This document shows positions 51,123 to 59,722 of a stretch of 64,000 bases of DNA, piece after piece; position 1 is the stretch's first letter; each line of letters starts with the position of its first letter. The notes below the pieces were generated by a model. That model saw only the letters and a list, made by a program, of their open reading frames with translations, did not search any database and was not told the origin of the DNA. The position numbers and the translations under genes were made by a program. Where the stretch lies: contig CAVWNR010000003.1 in NCBI GenBank assembly GCA_963756525.1, positions 434,001 to 498,000 on the forward strand, read 5' to 3'. This DNA comes from CAVWNR01 sp963756525. GTDB taxonomy: Bacteria; Actinomycetota; Actinomycetes; Mycobacteriales; Jatrophihabitantaceae.

Positions 51123-51413
51123 CTAACTATCGGGACCACTTCGTGACTGCTCTTCGTTCTTGGTGAATAGCTGCTTGGCGACGGCCATCGCGGACATGGC
51201 CTTGGGCCAGCCGGCGTAGAAGGCCAGGTGGGTGATCGTTTCGATGAGTTCGGTCTCGGTCGCGCCGTTCTGCCGGGCGAGGCCGAGGTGGTAGATCCTG
51301 GTGGGCGATGAGTCGCAGCTCCATCGGCTCACGTCAAGTACCATCGCAGCGGCATCCAGCTCTTTCACCACCCGCCCGTCGGCGACCGCCCAACCCGGTT
51401 CCGACTCGGGCAA
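51123..51413 (-). pseudogene. Carboxymuconolactone decarboxylase-family protein, N-terminally truncated
   Basis: Residues 41 onward (YHLGLARQNGATETELIETI, THLAFYAGWPKAMSAMAVAK) are the C-terminal half of a CMD-family protein. The usual first helical half with the Cys-x-x-Cys or Glu/His site is absent, replaced by about 35 residues without similarity. The cupin gene on the other strand is a common partner of CMD proteins, so the pair may once have been linked. Not likely to be active. Confidence 0.65.
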
Positions 51414-51521
51414 GGCCCTCGACCTGCTCGGCAGCTAAACCACCGGCCAGGACGGCGAGGCCGACAGCTTTGGCCCGCGGCGCCGACCGCACGCAGCACG
51501 CCTGACCGAGGAGGAACATCC

Positions 51522-51926
51522 ATGGAACTCGTCCCCGTCAGCCCGACCGCGAAGGCTCCGGAGCAGAACTTCACCGGCGAGGTCTACGTCGACCCCATCA
51601 AAGCCGCCGACGCGTCGTCGAAACTGATCGCCAGCATGGTCCGCTTTGCGCCGGGGGCACGCGCCAACTGGCATTCCCATGTCCACGGCCAGACCCTGCA
51701 CTGCACCGACGGCATCGGCCTCGTCGCCAACCGCGACGGCACCGTCATCCGCATCCGCCCCGGCGACACCGTCTGGACCCCACCCGGCGAACAACACTGG
51801 CACGGCGCCACCACCGACAACATGATGTGCCACCTCGCCATGCTGGAAGGCGCCGACGATGGTGACAGCACCAGCTGGCTCGAAGCCGTCACCGACGACC
51901 AGTACCAGGCAGCCCAGCAGAAGTAG
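51522..51926 (+). CDS. Cupin-domain protein
   Basis: 134 aa, ATG preceded by GAGGAGGAAC. A single small cupin barrel: FAPGARANWHSHVHGQTLHC carries the first His pair, and GDTVWTPPGEQHWHGATTD the Glu and second His pair of the metal site. Such proteins often accompany carboxymuconolactone decarboxylases as quercetinase- or isomerase-like enzymes. Function not assignable further. Confidence 0.88.
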   Translation: MELVPVSPTAKAPEQNFTGEVYVDPIKAADASSKLIASMVRFAPGARANWHSHVHGQTLHCTDGIGLVANRDGTVIRIRPGDTVWTPPGEQHWHGATTDNMMCHLAMLEGADDGDSTSWLEAVTDDQYQAAQQK

Positions 51927-51969
51927 CCATTCGCCGGCTCGCGCCCGGCCGCGGGCAGCTGTGCAGTCG

Positions 51970-52197
51970 CTACGCGGCCGGACGACCGGTCTCGGGCAGG
52001 CGCGCCCGGTACGCGATCACCGCCTCGTGCAACCGATCCGACGCGGCAGCGACCCACCCATCGACACCGCTCTGCCGGGCAATGTGCAGCGCGACCTCCG
52101 CATCGTAGAGACGGCGGGCCACGTCCTCGCGCCCGTCCGGATCACCCCGCGCGGCCTTCATCCGGCACCGCACCTGTCCTAGCCTCGGTGTGCTCAT
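51970..52197 (-). CDS. Small conserved-looking helical protein of unknown function
   Basis: 75 aa; ATG preceded by AAGGGGA at good spacing. Mostly alpha-helical (EDVARRLYDAEVALHIARQS, GWVAAASDRLHEAVIAYRAR). No family recognised with certainty; actinobacterial genomes carry many such short helical proteins. It is divergent from the ArsR-type gene across 191 bp. Confidence 0.6.
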   Translation of the reverse strand: MSTPRLGQVRCRMKAARGDPDGREDVARRLYDAEVALHIARQSGVDGWVAAASDRLHEAVIAYRARLPETGRPAA

Positions 52198-52369
52198 TTC
52201 GATCCCCTTACGCAGGCCGGCGGGTATGCACGACCACATTCCCTGTCCCGGCGACGACGGCCCGCTGGTTCGCCAGCTGCGCCGCGCCGCCCGCCTACCA
52301 GTACCGAGCACCCGAACGCCGTCCTGATACAGCTCGCTCGCGCCCCGCGGTTCCTTGCCACACAGATCT

Positions 52370-52383
52370 GAGAGGGTACTCTC
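52370..52383. promoter_or_regulatory. Small dyad upstream of the ArsR-type gene
   Basis: GAGAG-GGTA-CTCTC lies 5 bases before the ATG of the regulator, followed by another GTCTCTC in the first codons. The place and symmetry fit an autoregulatory operator or an RNA structure over the ribosome site; no promoter elements are certain. Confidence 0.35.
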
Positions 52384-52388
52384 GAGAT

Positions 52389-53012
52389 ATGTCTCTCAAG
52401 ACTCCCCGGCATGACGCGTACGACGACGTCGAGGTCACCGATCCGCGCGTGATGCGGGTGTTGGCCCATCCGGTGCGGTTGGCGGCGCTGTCCTACCTGC
52501 AGAGCCACGGCCCGGCGACGGCGACCCAGCTCGCGCCCATCGTCGGCGCGACGCCGTCGGTCACCAGCTGGCATCTGCGTCATCTGGCGCGGTACGGGTT
52601 GATCACCGACTGGGCCGGCGGCACCGACGCACGGCAACGCTGGTGGCGCGCCGCGGCACGCGGGATCCGGGTCGTGCACCCGGGCGCCGGCGCGGCAGAG
52701 TCGGCAGGAACCGATGCGGCGTATCGGGCGGTGAGTTCGCAGCTGATCGCGCAGGCGAGCGATCAGGTGCAGACCTGGCAGCGGGAGACGCAGCCACGCC
52801 TCGAGGCGCAGTGGCAGGCCGTGGCCGGCGTGTCCAATACGAGGGTGCTGGCGACCGCGGCGGAGGTCGAGCAGATCCTGGACGCGATCGAGAAGCTTCT
52901 CGCACCGTACGTACGCCGCCGCGATGAACGCGGGCCCGATCCGGATGAGCGCTACGTCCGGATGGTGCGCCTCACCCTTCCGGCGGCCGCCGAGCACACC
53001 GCCGCGCGATGA
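52389..53012 (+). CDS. ArsR-type winged-helix transcriptional regulator
   Basis: 207 aa. VTDPRVMRVLAHPVRLAALS, GPATATQLAPIVGATPSVTS and HLRHLARYGLITDW form the ArsR/HTH_20 winged helix; the C-terminal half is helical (QASDQVQTWQRETQPRLEAQ). No cysteine metal site is visible, so it is not a metal sensor. Its stop overlaps the start of the MFS gene by four bases (ATGA), the common arrangement of a local repressor with its exporter. Confidence 0.9.
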   Translation: MSLKTPRHDAYDDVEVTDPRVMRVLAHPVRLAALSYLQSHGPATATQLAPIVGATPSVTSWHLRHLARYGLITDWAGGTDARQRWWRAAARGIRVVHPGAGAAESAGTDAAYRAVSSQLIAQASDQVQTWQRETQPRLEAQWQAVAGVSNTRVLATAAEVEQILDAIEKLLAPYVRRRDERGPDPDERYVRMVRLTLPAAAEHTAAR

Positions 53013-54316
53013 GCATGGCGCCGGCGCGGTCGGTCTCGCTGCGCGGCAATCGCCGGTTCGCGGCCTACTGGAGTGCCCAGACGGTCTCCCAGCTCGGCGA
53101 CCGGGTCAGTGAGTTGGCGCTTCCGCTGATCGCGGTGATCGTGCTGCACGCCACCGCCGCCGAGGTCGGCGTCCTCGTCGCCGCGGTGTGGCTGCCCTAT
53201 CTGGGCTCGCTGTTCGTCGGCAGCTGGGTGGATCACCGCCAGCACAAGCGACGCATTCTGGTGTGGGCCGATGTGGGCCGGCTTGCCGTCCTGGGCAGCG
53301 TGCCGGTGGCCGCCGTCGCAGGCATGCTGACACTTGGCCAGCTGTATGCGGTCGCGATCCTGCTCGGGCTGGGCGAGGTGTTCTTCAACACCGCGCTGCC
53401 CAACGTCTTTGTCGCACTGGTCGGGCGGGAGTCCTATATTGCCGCGAGCAGCGCTGTGAGCGCCAGCCGGTCGGGTTCCTTCATCGCGGGGCCGGCCCTG
53501 GGCGGCTGGTTGGTTCAACTGCTGAACGGGCCGTTCGCGCTGCTCGCCGACGCACTGTCCTTCGGCTGCTCGGCCTTGTTGCTGGGGCGTATTCCATTGC
53601 GGGAGCCTGAACCAGTCGTGGCACCCGGCAGTGTGGGCCGCCGCGCGTGGGAGGGCCTGTGCTTCGTGGCGCGCCACAAGTACCTGCGGGTCATGCTTGG
53701 CTGCTCGACAACGGTCAACTTCTTCAGCTTCCTCGCCGCCCCGCTGCTGGTGTTATTCGCCCGCCGCACGCTCGGGCTTTCCGCCGGCGTGATCGGCCTG
53801 GCCTTCGGTGTCGGCGCTGTCGGCTCCCTGGTCGGCGCGGTGACCGCGCCCCGCTTCGGACGATGGTGGGGCACCGGGCGGGTTGGGTTCGTCGGCGCGC
53901 TCGTCTTCTCCCTCGCCACGGCGGTACCGGTGCTCGCCGGCGGATCCGCCGCCGCCCGCGCAGCCGTCCTCGCCGCGGCCGAGGTCGCAAGTGGCATCGG
54001 GGTGATGTTCTACGACGTGAGTTTCAACGCCGTCAAGACCGCCGTCACGCCCGACGGAATGCGGAGCAGGGTGTCCGGCGCATATAGCACCATCAACTAC
54101 GGAATCCGCCCGATCGGTTCCATCCTCGGCGGCGTCCTCGGTGCCACGATCGGCATCCGGCCCACGTTTCTGCTCGCCGCAGCCGGTGGCGCTCTGTCGG
54201 TCCTCTGGCTGCTCCGATCGCCGCTGCTTCAGTTACGCGCGATAGCCGACCTCGATGACATCGACCCGCACACGGGTCTGCACACCAGATCCGTCACTGC
54301 CGGAGTGGTCACGTGA
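53009..54316 (+). CDS. MFS transporter (MefA/enterobactin-exporter-like, 12 TM)
   Basis: 435 aa, coupled to the ArsR gene. FAAYWSAQTVSQLGDRVSEL, VVGSWVDHRQHKRRIL-type motif A (FVGSWVDHRQHKRR), NTALPNVFVALVGRESYIAA and GSFIAGPALGGWLVQL fit the MFS_3/MefA group of macrolide or siderophore exporters. About twelve helices. The substrate is unknown; drug efflux under control of the overlapping repressor is the likely role. Confidence 0.9.
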   Translation: MSMAPARSVSLRGNRRFAAYWSAQTVSQLGDRVSELALPLIAVIVLHATAAEVGVLVAAVWLPYLGSLFVGSWVDHRQHKRRILVWADVGRLAVLGSVPVAAVAGMLTLGQLYAVAILLGLGEVFFNTALPNVFVALVGRESYIAASSAVSASRSGSFIAGPALGGWLVQLLNGPFALLADALSFGCSALLLGRIPLREPEPVVAPGSVGRRAWEGLCFVARHKYLRVMLGCSTTVNFFSFLAAPLLVLFARRTLGLSAGVIGLAFGVGAVGSLVGAVTAPRFGRWWGTGRVGFVGALVFSLATAVPVLAGGSAAARAAVLAAAEVASGIGVMFYDVSFNAVKTAVTPDGMRSRVSGAYSTINYGIRPIGSILGGVLGATIGIRPTFLLAAAGGALSVLWLLRSPLLQLRAIADLDDIDPHTGLHTRSVTAGVVT

Positions 54317-54325
54317 TACGACCGC

Positions 54326-55648
54326 TTACAGCGCTTCGAGTTGGACGGGCAGGCCGTCTTTCGGGCGTGGCAGCGAGGTCCAGTCGATCGGCATGCGGTA
54401 ATCCGGCGGGACGTGCCATCGGTGGCCGATGAGAAGGTGGTGCATGGTGGCTTTAACCTGCATGCCAGCGAAGTGCAAGCCGATGCACTTGTGCACGCCG
54501 CTGCCGAACGGGATCCAGGCGGTGCGGTGCACCTTGTCCTCGCGCCGGTCGGTGGCGAAGCGGCAGGGATCGAAATTCTGCGGGTCGGGCCAGTATTCGG
54601 TGAGGTTGTGCGTGCCCTGCACGTTCACCGACACGAAGCTATCGGCCGGGATGCGGTAGCCGCAGATTTCGGTGTCCTTGACGGTCTTGCGCATGATGCC
54701 CGGCACCGCGGTAATCCGTCGCATGCACTCCTTCATCACCAGGTCCAGCGCCACCAGCCGGTCCAGATCCTGTAACGCAATGCTCGGCGTGCCGATCGCT
54801 TGTGATTCGGCGCGGCACCGTTGCTGCCACTGCGGGTATTTGCCGAGGTAGTAAGCCATCGTCGTCATGGTGATCGTCGTCGTGTCGTGTGCCGCCATCA
54901 GCAAGAAGATCATGTGATTGACGATCTCGTCATCGCGGAACGTCGCGCCGTCCTCGTCGGCGTGGGCATGGCACAGTGCGCTGAACAGGTCGCCGGTGTC
55001 GCTGGCCCGCTTAGCCGAAATGCGCGGATACAGGAAGCGCTCCAATTGGCGCCGGCCGCGCAGACCGCGCGACCAGCGCAATCCCGGAACCGGCACGCGC
55101 AGCACGGCTGTTCCGGCCCGGACGCAGTCGGCGAACGCCCGGTTCAGCCGGTCAGTCTATTCTCCCAACTCGCAGCCCATGAACGTGCGGGTCGCCATGT
55201 CCAGCGTCAACTGCTTGAACGCCGGGTACAGCTTGAACCGCTGGCCGGTCGGCCACCCGGCCACGGCGTTGACCAGGGTCGTGTTCATCGGTTCCAGGTA
55301 GCCGGCCAGCCGTTCGGCGGTGAACGCCTGCTGCATGATCCGCCGCTGCCGGTGATGCTCGTCGAAATCCAGCAGCATCAACCCGCCGTGGAAGAACGGC
55401 CCGATCAGTGTGGACCAGCCCGGTCCACTGGCAAACGCCCGGCCGCGGTCCTGCAAGACCACACCGGCCGGTTCTGGACCGCGCACCGTCACCATGCGAC
55501 GGCCGAACGCCCGCAGCCACGACACCGGGCCGTACCGGTCGTAGCGCCGCCGGGTGTTGTACACCCGGCCGGACAACACTTCGAAAGTACTGCCGAACAC
55601 CGGCAGCCCACGGTCACCCGGAAGCTCACGCAATCCCGGCGCGCTCAT
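54326..55648 (-). pseudogene. Cytochrome P450 interrupted by a single in-frame amber codon
   Basis: The frame from the ATG at 55648 gives 163 residues (LPVFGSTFEVLSGRVYNTRR, LDFDEHHRQRRIMQQAF), then TAG at 55157-55159, and then continues without a shift (TDRLNRAFADCVRAG) to the end at 54326. The I-helix AHDTTT, the ExxR helix in VMKECMRR and the haem-binding loop FGSGVHKCIGLHFAG are all intact. With the TAG read through, the protein is about 440 aa, normal for a bacterial CYP. A one-base change (for example from CAG or GAG) explains the stop, so inactivation is recent, or it is a sequencing error. Confidence 0.85.
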
Positions 55649-55726
55649 TGGCCGACCCTAGACCTGGGCGGCCACTTGCGCGATGATCTCGGGCAGATCT
55701 GCGAGATCTGGCAGATGCGACCGAGA

Positions 55727-56440
55727 TCAAACCGGGGAGCGCGGTTGTTGCTGCGCAAGTCTGGCCAGGTAGTGGGCGAATCCGCGGGGTGATCGTCCGG
55801 CCGTCCGCGCGCTGGTGACCACCGCGAGGCTCGTCGTCCGGGCTATCCGCAGGCCGGCCTGTTCTGCCCGGGCGGCGAGCAGCACGTCCTCGCCGGTCGC
55901 CGCATCCGGCCATCCGCCCAGTGCCAGGTAGGTGTCTGCCCGGATGCCGAAGTTCGCCCCGTGCACGTGCGGATGCGGATCGCCACCGGCGTGCCGGGCA
56001 TGCCAGGCTGCCTCGATCCCGTGCGGGAGCTGGCCGGGGCGCGGCACCACGGTCCCCAGCACCAGTTGGGCGCCGGCGTCGGCGAACGTGATCGTCCGGG
56101 TCAGCCACTCACCGGGCACCTCGGAATCGGCGTCGGTGTTAGCAATCCACAGCCGGCTCGGCGGACCCGATGATCTCGCCAGTAGCCGCCGGGCGCCGGC
56201 GGCCCGCGCGGCGCCGGTCGAGCCGGCATGCACCGCGATCGCCTCAACGTCGGGGTGACCGGCGACGATGCGGGCGGTCGCGTCGATGCAGGCATCGAGA
56301 ACGACGATGACCCGGACGCGGCCGAATCTCCGGTCGCGAACCTGCAGCCGGCGCGCGGCCCGGTGCACTGCTCGAAGGCACGCGGTGATGGACTCCTGCT
56401 CGTTTCGCGCCGGGATGACGACGCCGACGGCGTCGATCAC
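55727..56440 (-). CDS. Glycosyltransferase family 2
   Basis: 237 aa; GTG start overlaps the stop of the upstream fusion gene by four bases. VGVVIPARNEQESITACLRA is the GT2 nucleotide-binding start; VIVVLDACIDAT, IANTDADSEVPGEWL with the DxD metal site, and VHGANFGIRADTYLALGG follow, with GEDVLLAARA as the ED acid region. No membrane segment, so it acts in the cytosol. Last gene of a coupled trio with the PIG-L/methyltransferase fusion and the acyl-CoA-dehydrogenase-like protein; it likely builds a glycoside that the others modify. Confidence 0.9.
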   Translation of the reverse strand: MIDAVGVVIPARNEQESITACLRAVHRAARRLQVRDRRFGRVRVIVVLDACIDATARIVAGHPDVEAIAVHAGSTGAARAAGARRLLARSSGPPSRLWIANTDADSEVPGEWLTRTITFADAGAQLVLGTVVPRPGQLPHGIEAAWHARHAGGDPHPHVHGANFGIRADTYLALGGWPDAATGEDVLLAARAEQAGLRIARTTSLAVVTSARTAGRSPRGFAHYLARLAQQQPRSPV

Positions 56441-57783
56441 GCAACGATCCCGGCGCGCTGCGCCACCGACTCCGGTCGCGCGGAGCAGATGTCGAGCAGG
56501 AAATCGGCGTCCGCATAGTGGGACTGTCTGGTCAGGCCGAGCCGCTCGGGTAGCCACGCGTGCACGCTCTCGCCGCTGCGGGCGTGCTCGGGTACTGCTC
56601 GCCGCCAGTGGCACAACGCGAGAACGCCGTCGTCGGTGAGTGTGTCGGCGATCCGTGCGGCCAGCGGGCCGAGGTCGGCGAAGTAGTAGCCGACCTCGCT
56701 GAGCACGATCAGGTCGAATCGCTCGACGGGCCACTCGTGCGGGATGCGCGCCTGACGGATGCAGACGTTGGAATAACCGACCAGCCGGCGCCTAGCCTGC
56801 TCGACCGCGCATGCATTGGCGTCGACCGCGAGCACCCGCTCGCCGCGGGTGGCGAGTTCAGCGGTGAGCAGGCCGATCGAACATCCCGGTTCGAAGATGC
56901 TCGCGAATCTGGGTCGGGGTAGCGCGGCGGCAAGCAGGCCGCGTTTGCGCTGCTCGTACCAGCGTTCGGCCAGCCCCCATGGATCGGGATCGTTCTCGTA
57001 CAAGCTCACGAAATATTCGTCGGCGACCGTGCCCGGCCCGACGTCGATCAGCACGTCGTACTGGCGGGTGAAGTGCCGGCAAAATGACTCGGACAGCATC
57101 CGCTCGTCGCCGGGCGCATCCGACAGCGCGGTTAGCTGGCTGGGGTAGCAGGCGAGCGCACGATCACGGGCTGCCCGCGCTGCGGGTTCGAGCGCTACCC
57201 GGCGCAACTGCGAGGCCGCGAACGGCGCGGTCCGCGGATCGGCCCAGTGCCAGGCCCAGATAGCAAATTCTCTGTGGACGACCGAGTGGTAAAGCGTCGC
57301 CACGGCGCGGCAGGCTATCGCGCAAGCCTCGTGATCGGGGTGGCCGTCCTCCAGCCACGGCGACAGCAGCCAGTCGGTTTCGGCGACGATGCCGGCCACG
57401 ATCCGACGCAGCTCATCCATGTGATCGGCCAGCTGGCCGTCGGGCAGGCCGAGGTGATGGATTACGGCATCGGGTGCGAGTGCGCGAACGGCGCGCCCGG
57501 ACTCGTCGCGGCGAATTGCGGCCAGCCGCTGTGGTGAATGTGTCGGCGAGCGCGGATGGGAGCCCTCGCCGTCGGTTGCGAATACCACCACGATGCCGAC
57601 TCCGCGCGCGGCGGCCTGCGCGATCATTCCGCCGGCGCCGAGCGTTTCATCGTCGGGATGCGCCACGACAACCACCACGCGCGAATTCGGCGGCGGCAGG
57701 TCCAGGAATGGAGCATCCCGCAGCAATGGCTGCCACGCCTCGGCCGGCGTGCCCGGATCCAGGTGGCTGAATGTCGGGTTCAC
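56437..57783 (-). CDS. Bifunctional PIG-L deacetylase / SAM-dependent methyltransferase fusion
   Basis: 448 aa. N-terminal half is a LmbE/PIG-L deacetylase: VVVVAHPDDETLGAGGMIAQ with the zinc-binding HPDD, and LLSPWLEDGHPDHEACAIA with the HPDH ligand. After about residue 245 a methyltransferase domain follows: YFVSLYENDPDPWGLAERWY (NodS-like), FEPGCSIGLLTAELATRG (motif I), LAVDANACAVEQAR. The fusion implies deacetylation and methylation of one sugar or amino-sugar substrate. Start overlaps the upstream gene (ATGA) and the end overlaps the GT2. Relation to mycothiol's MshB is only at fold level. Confidence 0.92.
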   Translation of the reverse strand: MNPTFSHLDPGTPAEAWQPLLRDAPFLDLPPPNSRVVVVVAHPDDETLGAGGMIAQAAARGVGIVVVFATDGEGSHPRSPTHSPQRLAAIRRDESGRAVRALAPDAVIHHLGLPDGQLADHMDELRRIVAGIVAETDWLLSPWLEDGHPDHEACAIACRAVATLYHSVVHREFAIWAWHWADPRTAPFAASQLRRVALEPAARAARDRALACYPSQLTALSDAPGDERMLSESFCRHFTRQYDVLIDVGPGTVADEYFVSLYENDPDPWGLAERWYEQRKRGLLAAALPRPRFASIFEPGCSIGLLTAELATRGERVLAVDANACAVEQARRRLVGYSNVCIRQARIPHEWPVERFDLIVLSEVGYYFADLGPLAARIADTLTDDGVLALCHWRRAVPEHARSGESVHAWLPERLGLTRQSHYADADFLLDICSARPESVAQRAGIVA

Positions 57784-58772
57784 AACGCCGCGTCCAGTTG
57801 GGCCAGCAGCGCGCCGAGCGCGGCGAGGTCACGCTCGGCATGGTGTTGGCGCACGTACAACTCCAGGTCGGCGACGCGTCGTGCGTGCACCTCGTCGAAT
57901 GCCATCGGTGCCGGGCCCAGCGCGTGCCCCACCATGATCAGGGTGGTCTCGACCGCCTCCGCCACGACTCCACGCACCCGCGCGGCGAGCAACCGCGCGG
58001 CCGCGCCGGGGGCAGCGCCGGAGTCGATCTCGGCTGCGGACCGGACCAGGCACGACCACGCTGCGTACAGCCGGGTATCGACCACGCCGAGGTTGAACAT
58101 CCGCAGATCCGTCGCGGCGCGGCCGCGCGCAGCTGCGTGCAGCGTGCGACCGAGCGCACGCGCCGCGCCGTACCAGACGGCGGCCACCCCGATGCCGCCC
58201 CAGGCGAAGCCCGGCCGGTCGATATACCAACCCGGCGAACCCACCGGCTCTGCTGGGACCTGATCGAAGCGCACCGGACCGCTCTCGACACCGGCCAGGC
58301 CTCGGGCAACCCAACCCGACCGATGCACCGTGACGCCCGGCGCGCGCAGGGACACCAGGAACAACCTGCCTCCCTGCGCGCATTCCGCGGTGATCAGCGC
58401 ATGATCCAGCCGCGCCGCCAGCGAGCACCACGCTCTGGTGCCGTCCAGCCTCCAGTGACCATCGGTCTCACGCGCGGTCAGGCTGACATCCGGCGCGTTC
58501 GCGGCGTACACGCCGAACAAACCGGCAGGCACGTCCATGCTCGCCTCGCGAAGGATCGCCAAGGCGTCGACGTGCGGCTCCAGTACCCGGGCAACCGTCA
58601 GATCCGCCGCCGCGACCTCTGCCAGCTGCCGCCACCGCTGTATGGTCTGGCCGACGCCGACAGGCGCGATCCGCGAACCATAGGTAACGGCGAACCGCAG
58701 CGCAGCTGGCACGTCACCCGCCGCGACCATAGCGGCGGCGCCCAGCTCTTCGAGTTCATCGTGCTCAGCCAT
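57780..58772 (-). CDS. Acyl-CoA dehydrogenase-like flavoprotein
   Basis: 330 aa, shorter than the usual 380. ETDGHWRLDGTRAWCSLAAR corresponds to the middle beta-domain of acyl-CoA dehydrogenases, and GFAWGGIGVAAVWYGAARAL with EVHARRVADLELYVRQHHAE to the C-terminal helical domain. The N-terminal helical domain is reduced and the catalytic base is not evident, so it may act on a carrier-bound or sugar substrate. First gene of the trio with four-base overlaps on its downstream side. Confidence 0.82.
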   Translation of the reverse strand: MAEHDELEELGAAAMVAAGDVPAALRFAVTYGSRIAPVGVGQTIQRWRQLAEVAAADLTVARVLEPHVDALAILREASMDVPAGLFGVYAANAPDVSLTARETDGHWRLDGTRAWCSLAARLDHALITAECAQGGRLFLVSLRAPGVTVHRSGWVARGLAGVESGPVRFDQVPAEPVGSPGWYIDRPGFAWGGIGVAAVWYGAARALGRTLHAAARGRAATDLRMFNLGVVDTRLYAAWSCLVRSAAEIDSGAAPGAAARLLAARVRGVVAEAVETTLIMVGHALGPAPMAFDEVHARRVADLELYVRQHHAERDLAALGALLAQLDAAL

Positions 58773-58935
58773 GCCCGACGTTATCCATACCCGCCATCCA
58801 GCCGCACGCTGCCCACGATCCGCCCGGACGGCGGGACCGCCTCAGTCGTTCCCCGCACGCACCCTCCCTAACCCGATGCGCTCACCAGGTCACCGGACGC
58901 TTGACGGTGCGGGTGGTCCACCAGAGCATGGGGGC

Positions 58936-59142
58936 ATGTCCGACCCGAACGGCCAGCCCGACCTGGAACCGGGCGATCGCGTCCGGGTGCGCGATGACCT
59001 GGGTGGCTTCTTCCGGCCCCGCGTCCGCCGCGGCACGGTCGGCATCGTGATCGCGCGCACCGACGACTCTCGCCTCGCAGTGAGCTTTCAAGGTCATGAC
59101 CTCGTCGAGCTGGTCGACCCGGATCAACTAGGGCCGGTCTGA
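58936..59142 (+). CDS. Small SH3-like barrel protein
   Basis: 68 aa. EPGDRVRVRDDLGGFFRP, RGTVGIVIARTDDSRLAVSF and DLVELVDPDQLGPV are alternating strands with glycine turns as in KOW/SH3-like domains. No known partner; upstream of the molybdenum enzyme genes, with 70 bases between. ATG chosen as the last before the fold begins. Function unknown. Confidence 0.6.
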   Translation: MSDPNGQPDLEPGDRVRVRDDLGGFFRPRVRRGTVGIVIARTDDSRLAVSFQGHDLVELVDPDQLGPV

Positions 59143-59212
59143 AAGCGGCGCTGCGCATCGTGCGATCGCCGCAGGCAGTTTCGGCCGGCGAAGCGGCGGG
59201 AACGCAGATTGG

Positions 59213-59722
59213 GTGGATGCCGAGATCTCCTTCCAGGTGGACGGCACTGTGCGGACGCTCACGGTCGACACCCGAACGTCGTTGCTGGACGCGCTGCGCG
59301 AGCGGCTCGGGGTGATCAGCCCGAAGAAGGGCTGCGACCACGGCCAGTGCGGGGCGTGCACGGTGCTGGCCGACGGTAGGCGGGTGCTGAGCTGCCTGAC
59401 ACTGGCGGTCACCGTGGACGGTCGGGCAATCACCACGGCGGCCGGGCTCGCGCCCGGTGGCGAACTGCACCCGGTGCAGCAGGCGTTCATCGACTATGAC
59501 GCCTTCCAGTGCGGATACTGCACACCGGGGCAGGTCTGCTCGGCGGTCGGCGTCCTCGACGAGCTCGCCCAGGGCTGGCCCAGTGCGGTCACCGGTGACG
59601 CGGAGCCCGGCCTTGATCATGATGAGATCGCCGAGCGGATGAGCGGCAACCTGTGCCGCTGCGGGGCGTACCCGAACATCGTCGCGGCGGTGCAGCAGGC
59701 GGCAAGCCAGGTGCGGCGATGA
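59213..59722 (+). CDS. Aldehyde/xanthine dehydrogenase iron-sulfur subunit (PaoA-like)
   Basis: 169 aa, GTG start. The plant-type 2Fe-2S site CDHGQCGACTVL plus the distal Cys in VLSCLTLA, and the second cluster site FQCGYCTPGQVCS with NLCRCGAYPN, give the two 2Fe-2S centres of xanthine oxidase-family small subunits. DALRERLGVISPKKGCDHG is typical of the PaoA/YagT group. No Tat signal, so the enzyme is cytosolic, unlike E. coli PaoA. Stop overlaps the next start (ATGA). Confidence 0.93.
   Translation: MDAEISFQVDGTVRTLTVDTRTSLLDALRERLGVISPKKGCDHGQCGACTVLADGRRVLSCLTLAVTVDGRAITTAAGLAPGGELHPVQQAFIDYDAFQCGYCTPGQVCSAVGVLDELAQGWPSAVTGDAEPGLDHDEIAERMSGNLCRCGAYPNIVAAVQQAASQVRR

Noticed and set aside
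56437..57783. PIG-L domain protein as the mycothiol deacetylase MshB
   Set aside because: MshB is a stand-alone enzyme of about 300 aa; the fusion with a methyltransferase and operon with GT2 and an acyl-CoA dehydrogenase-like gene point elsewhere.
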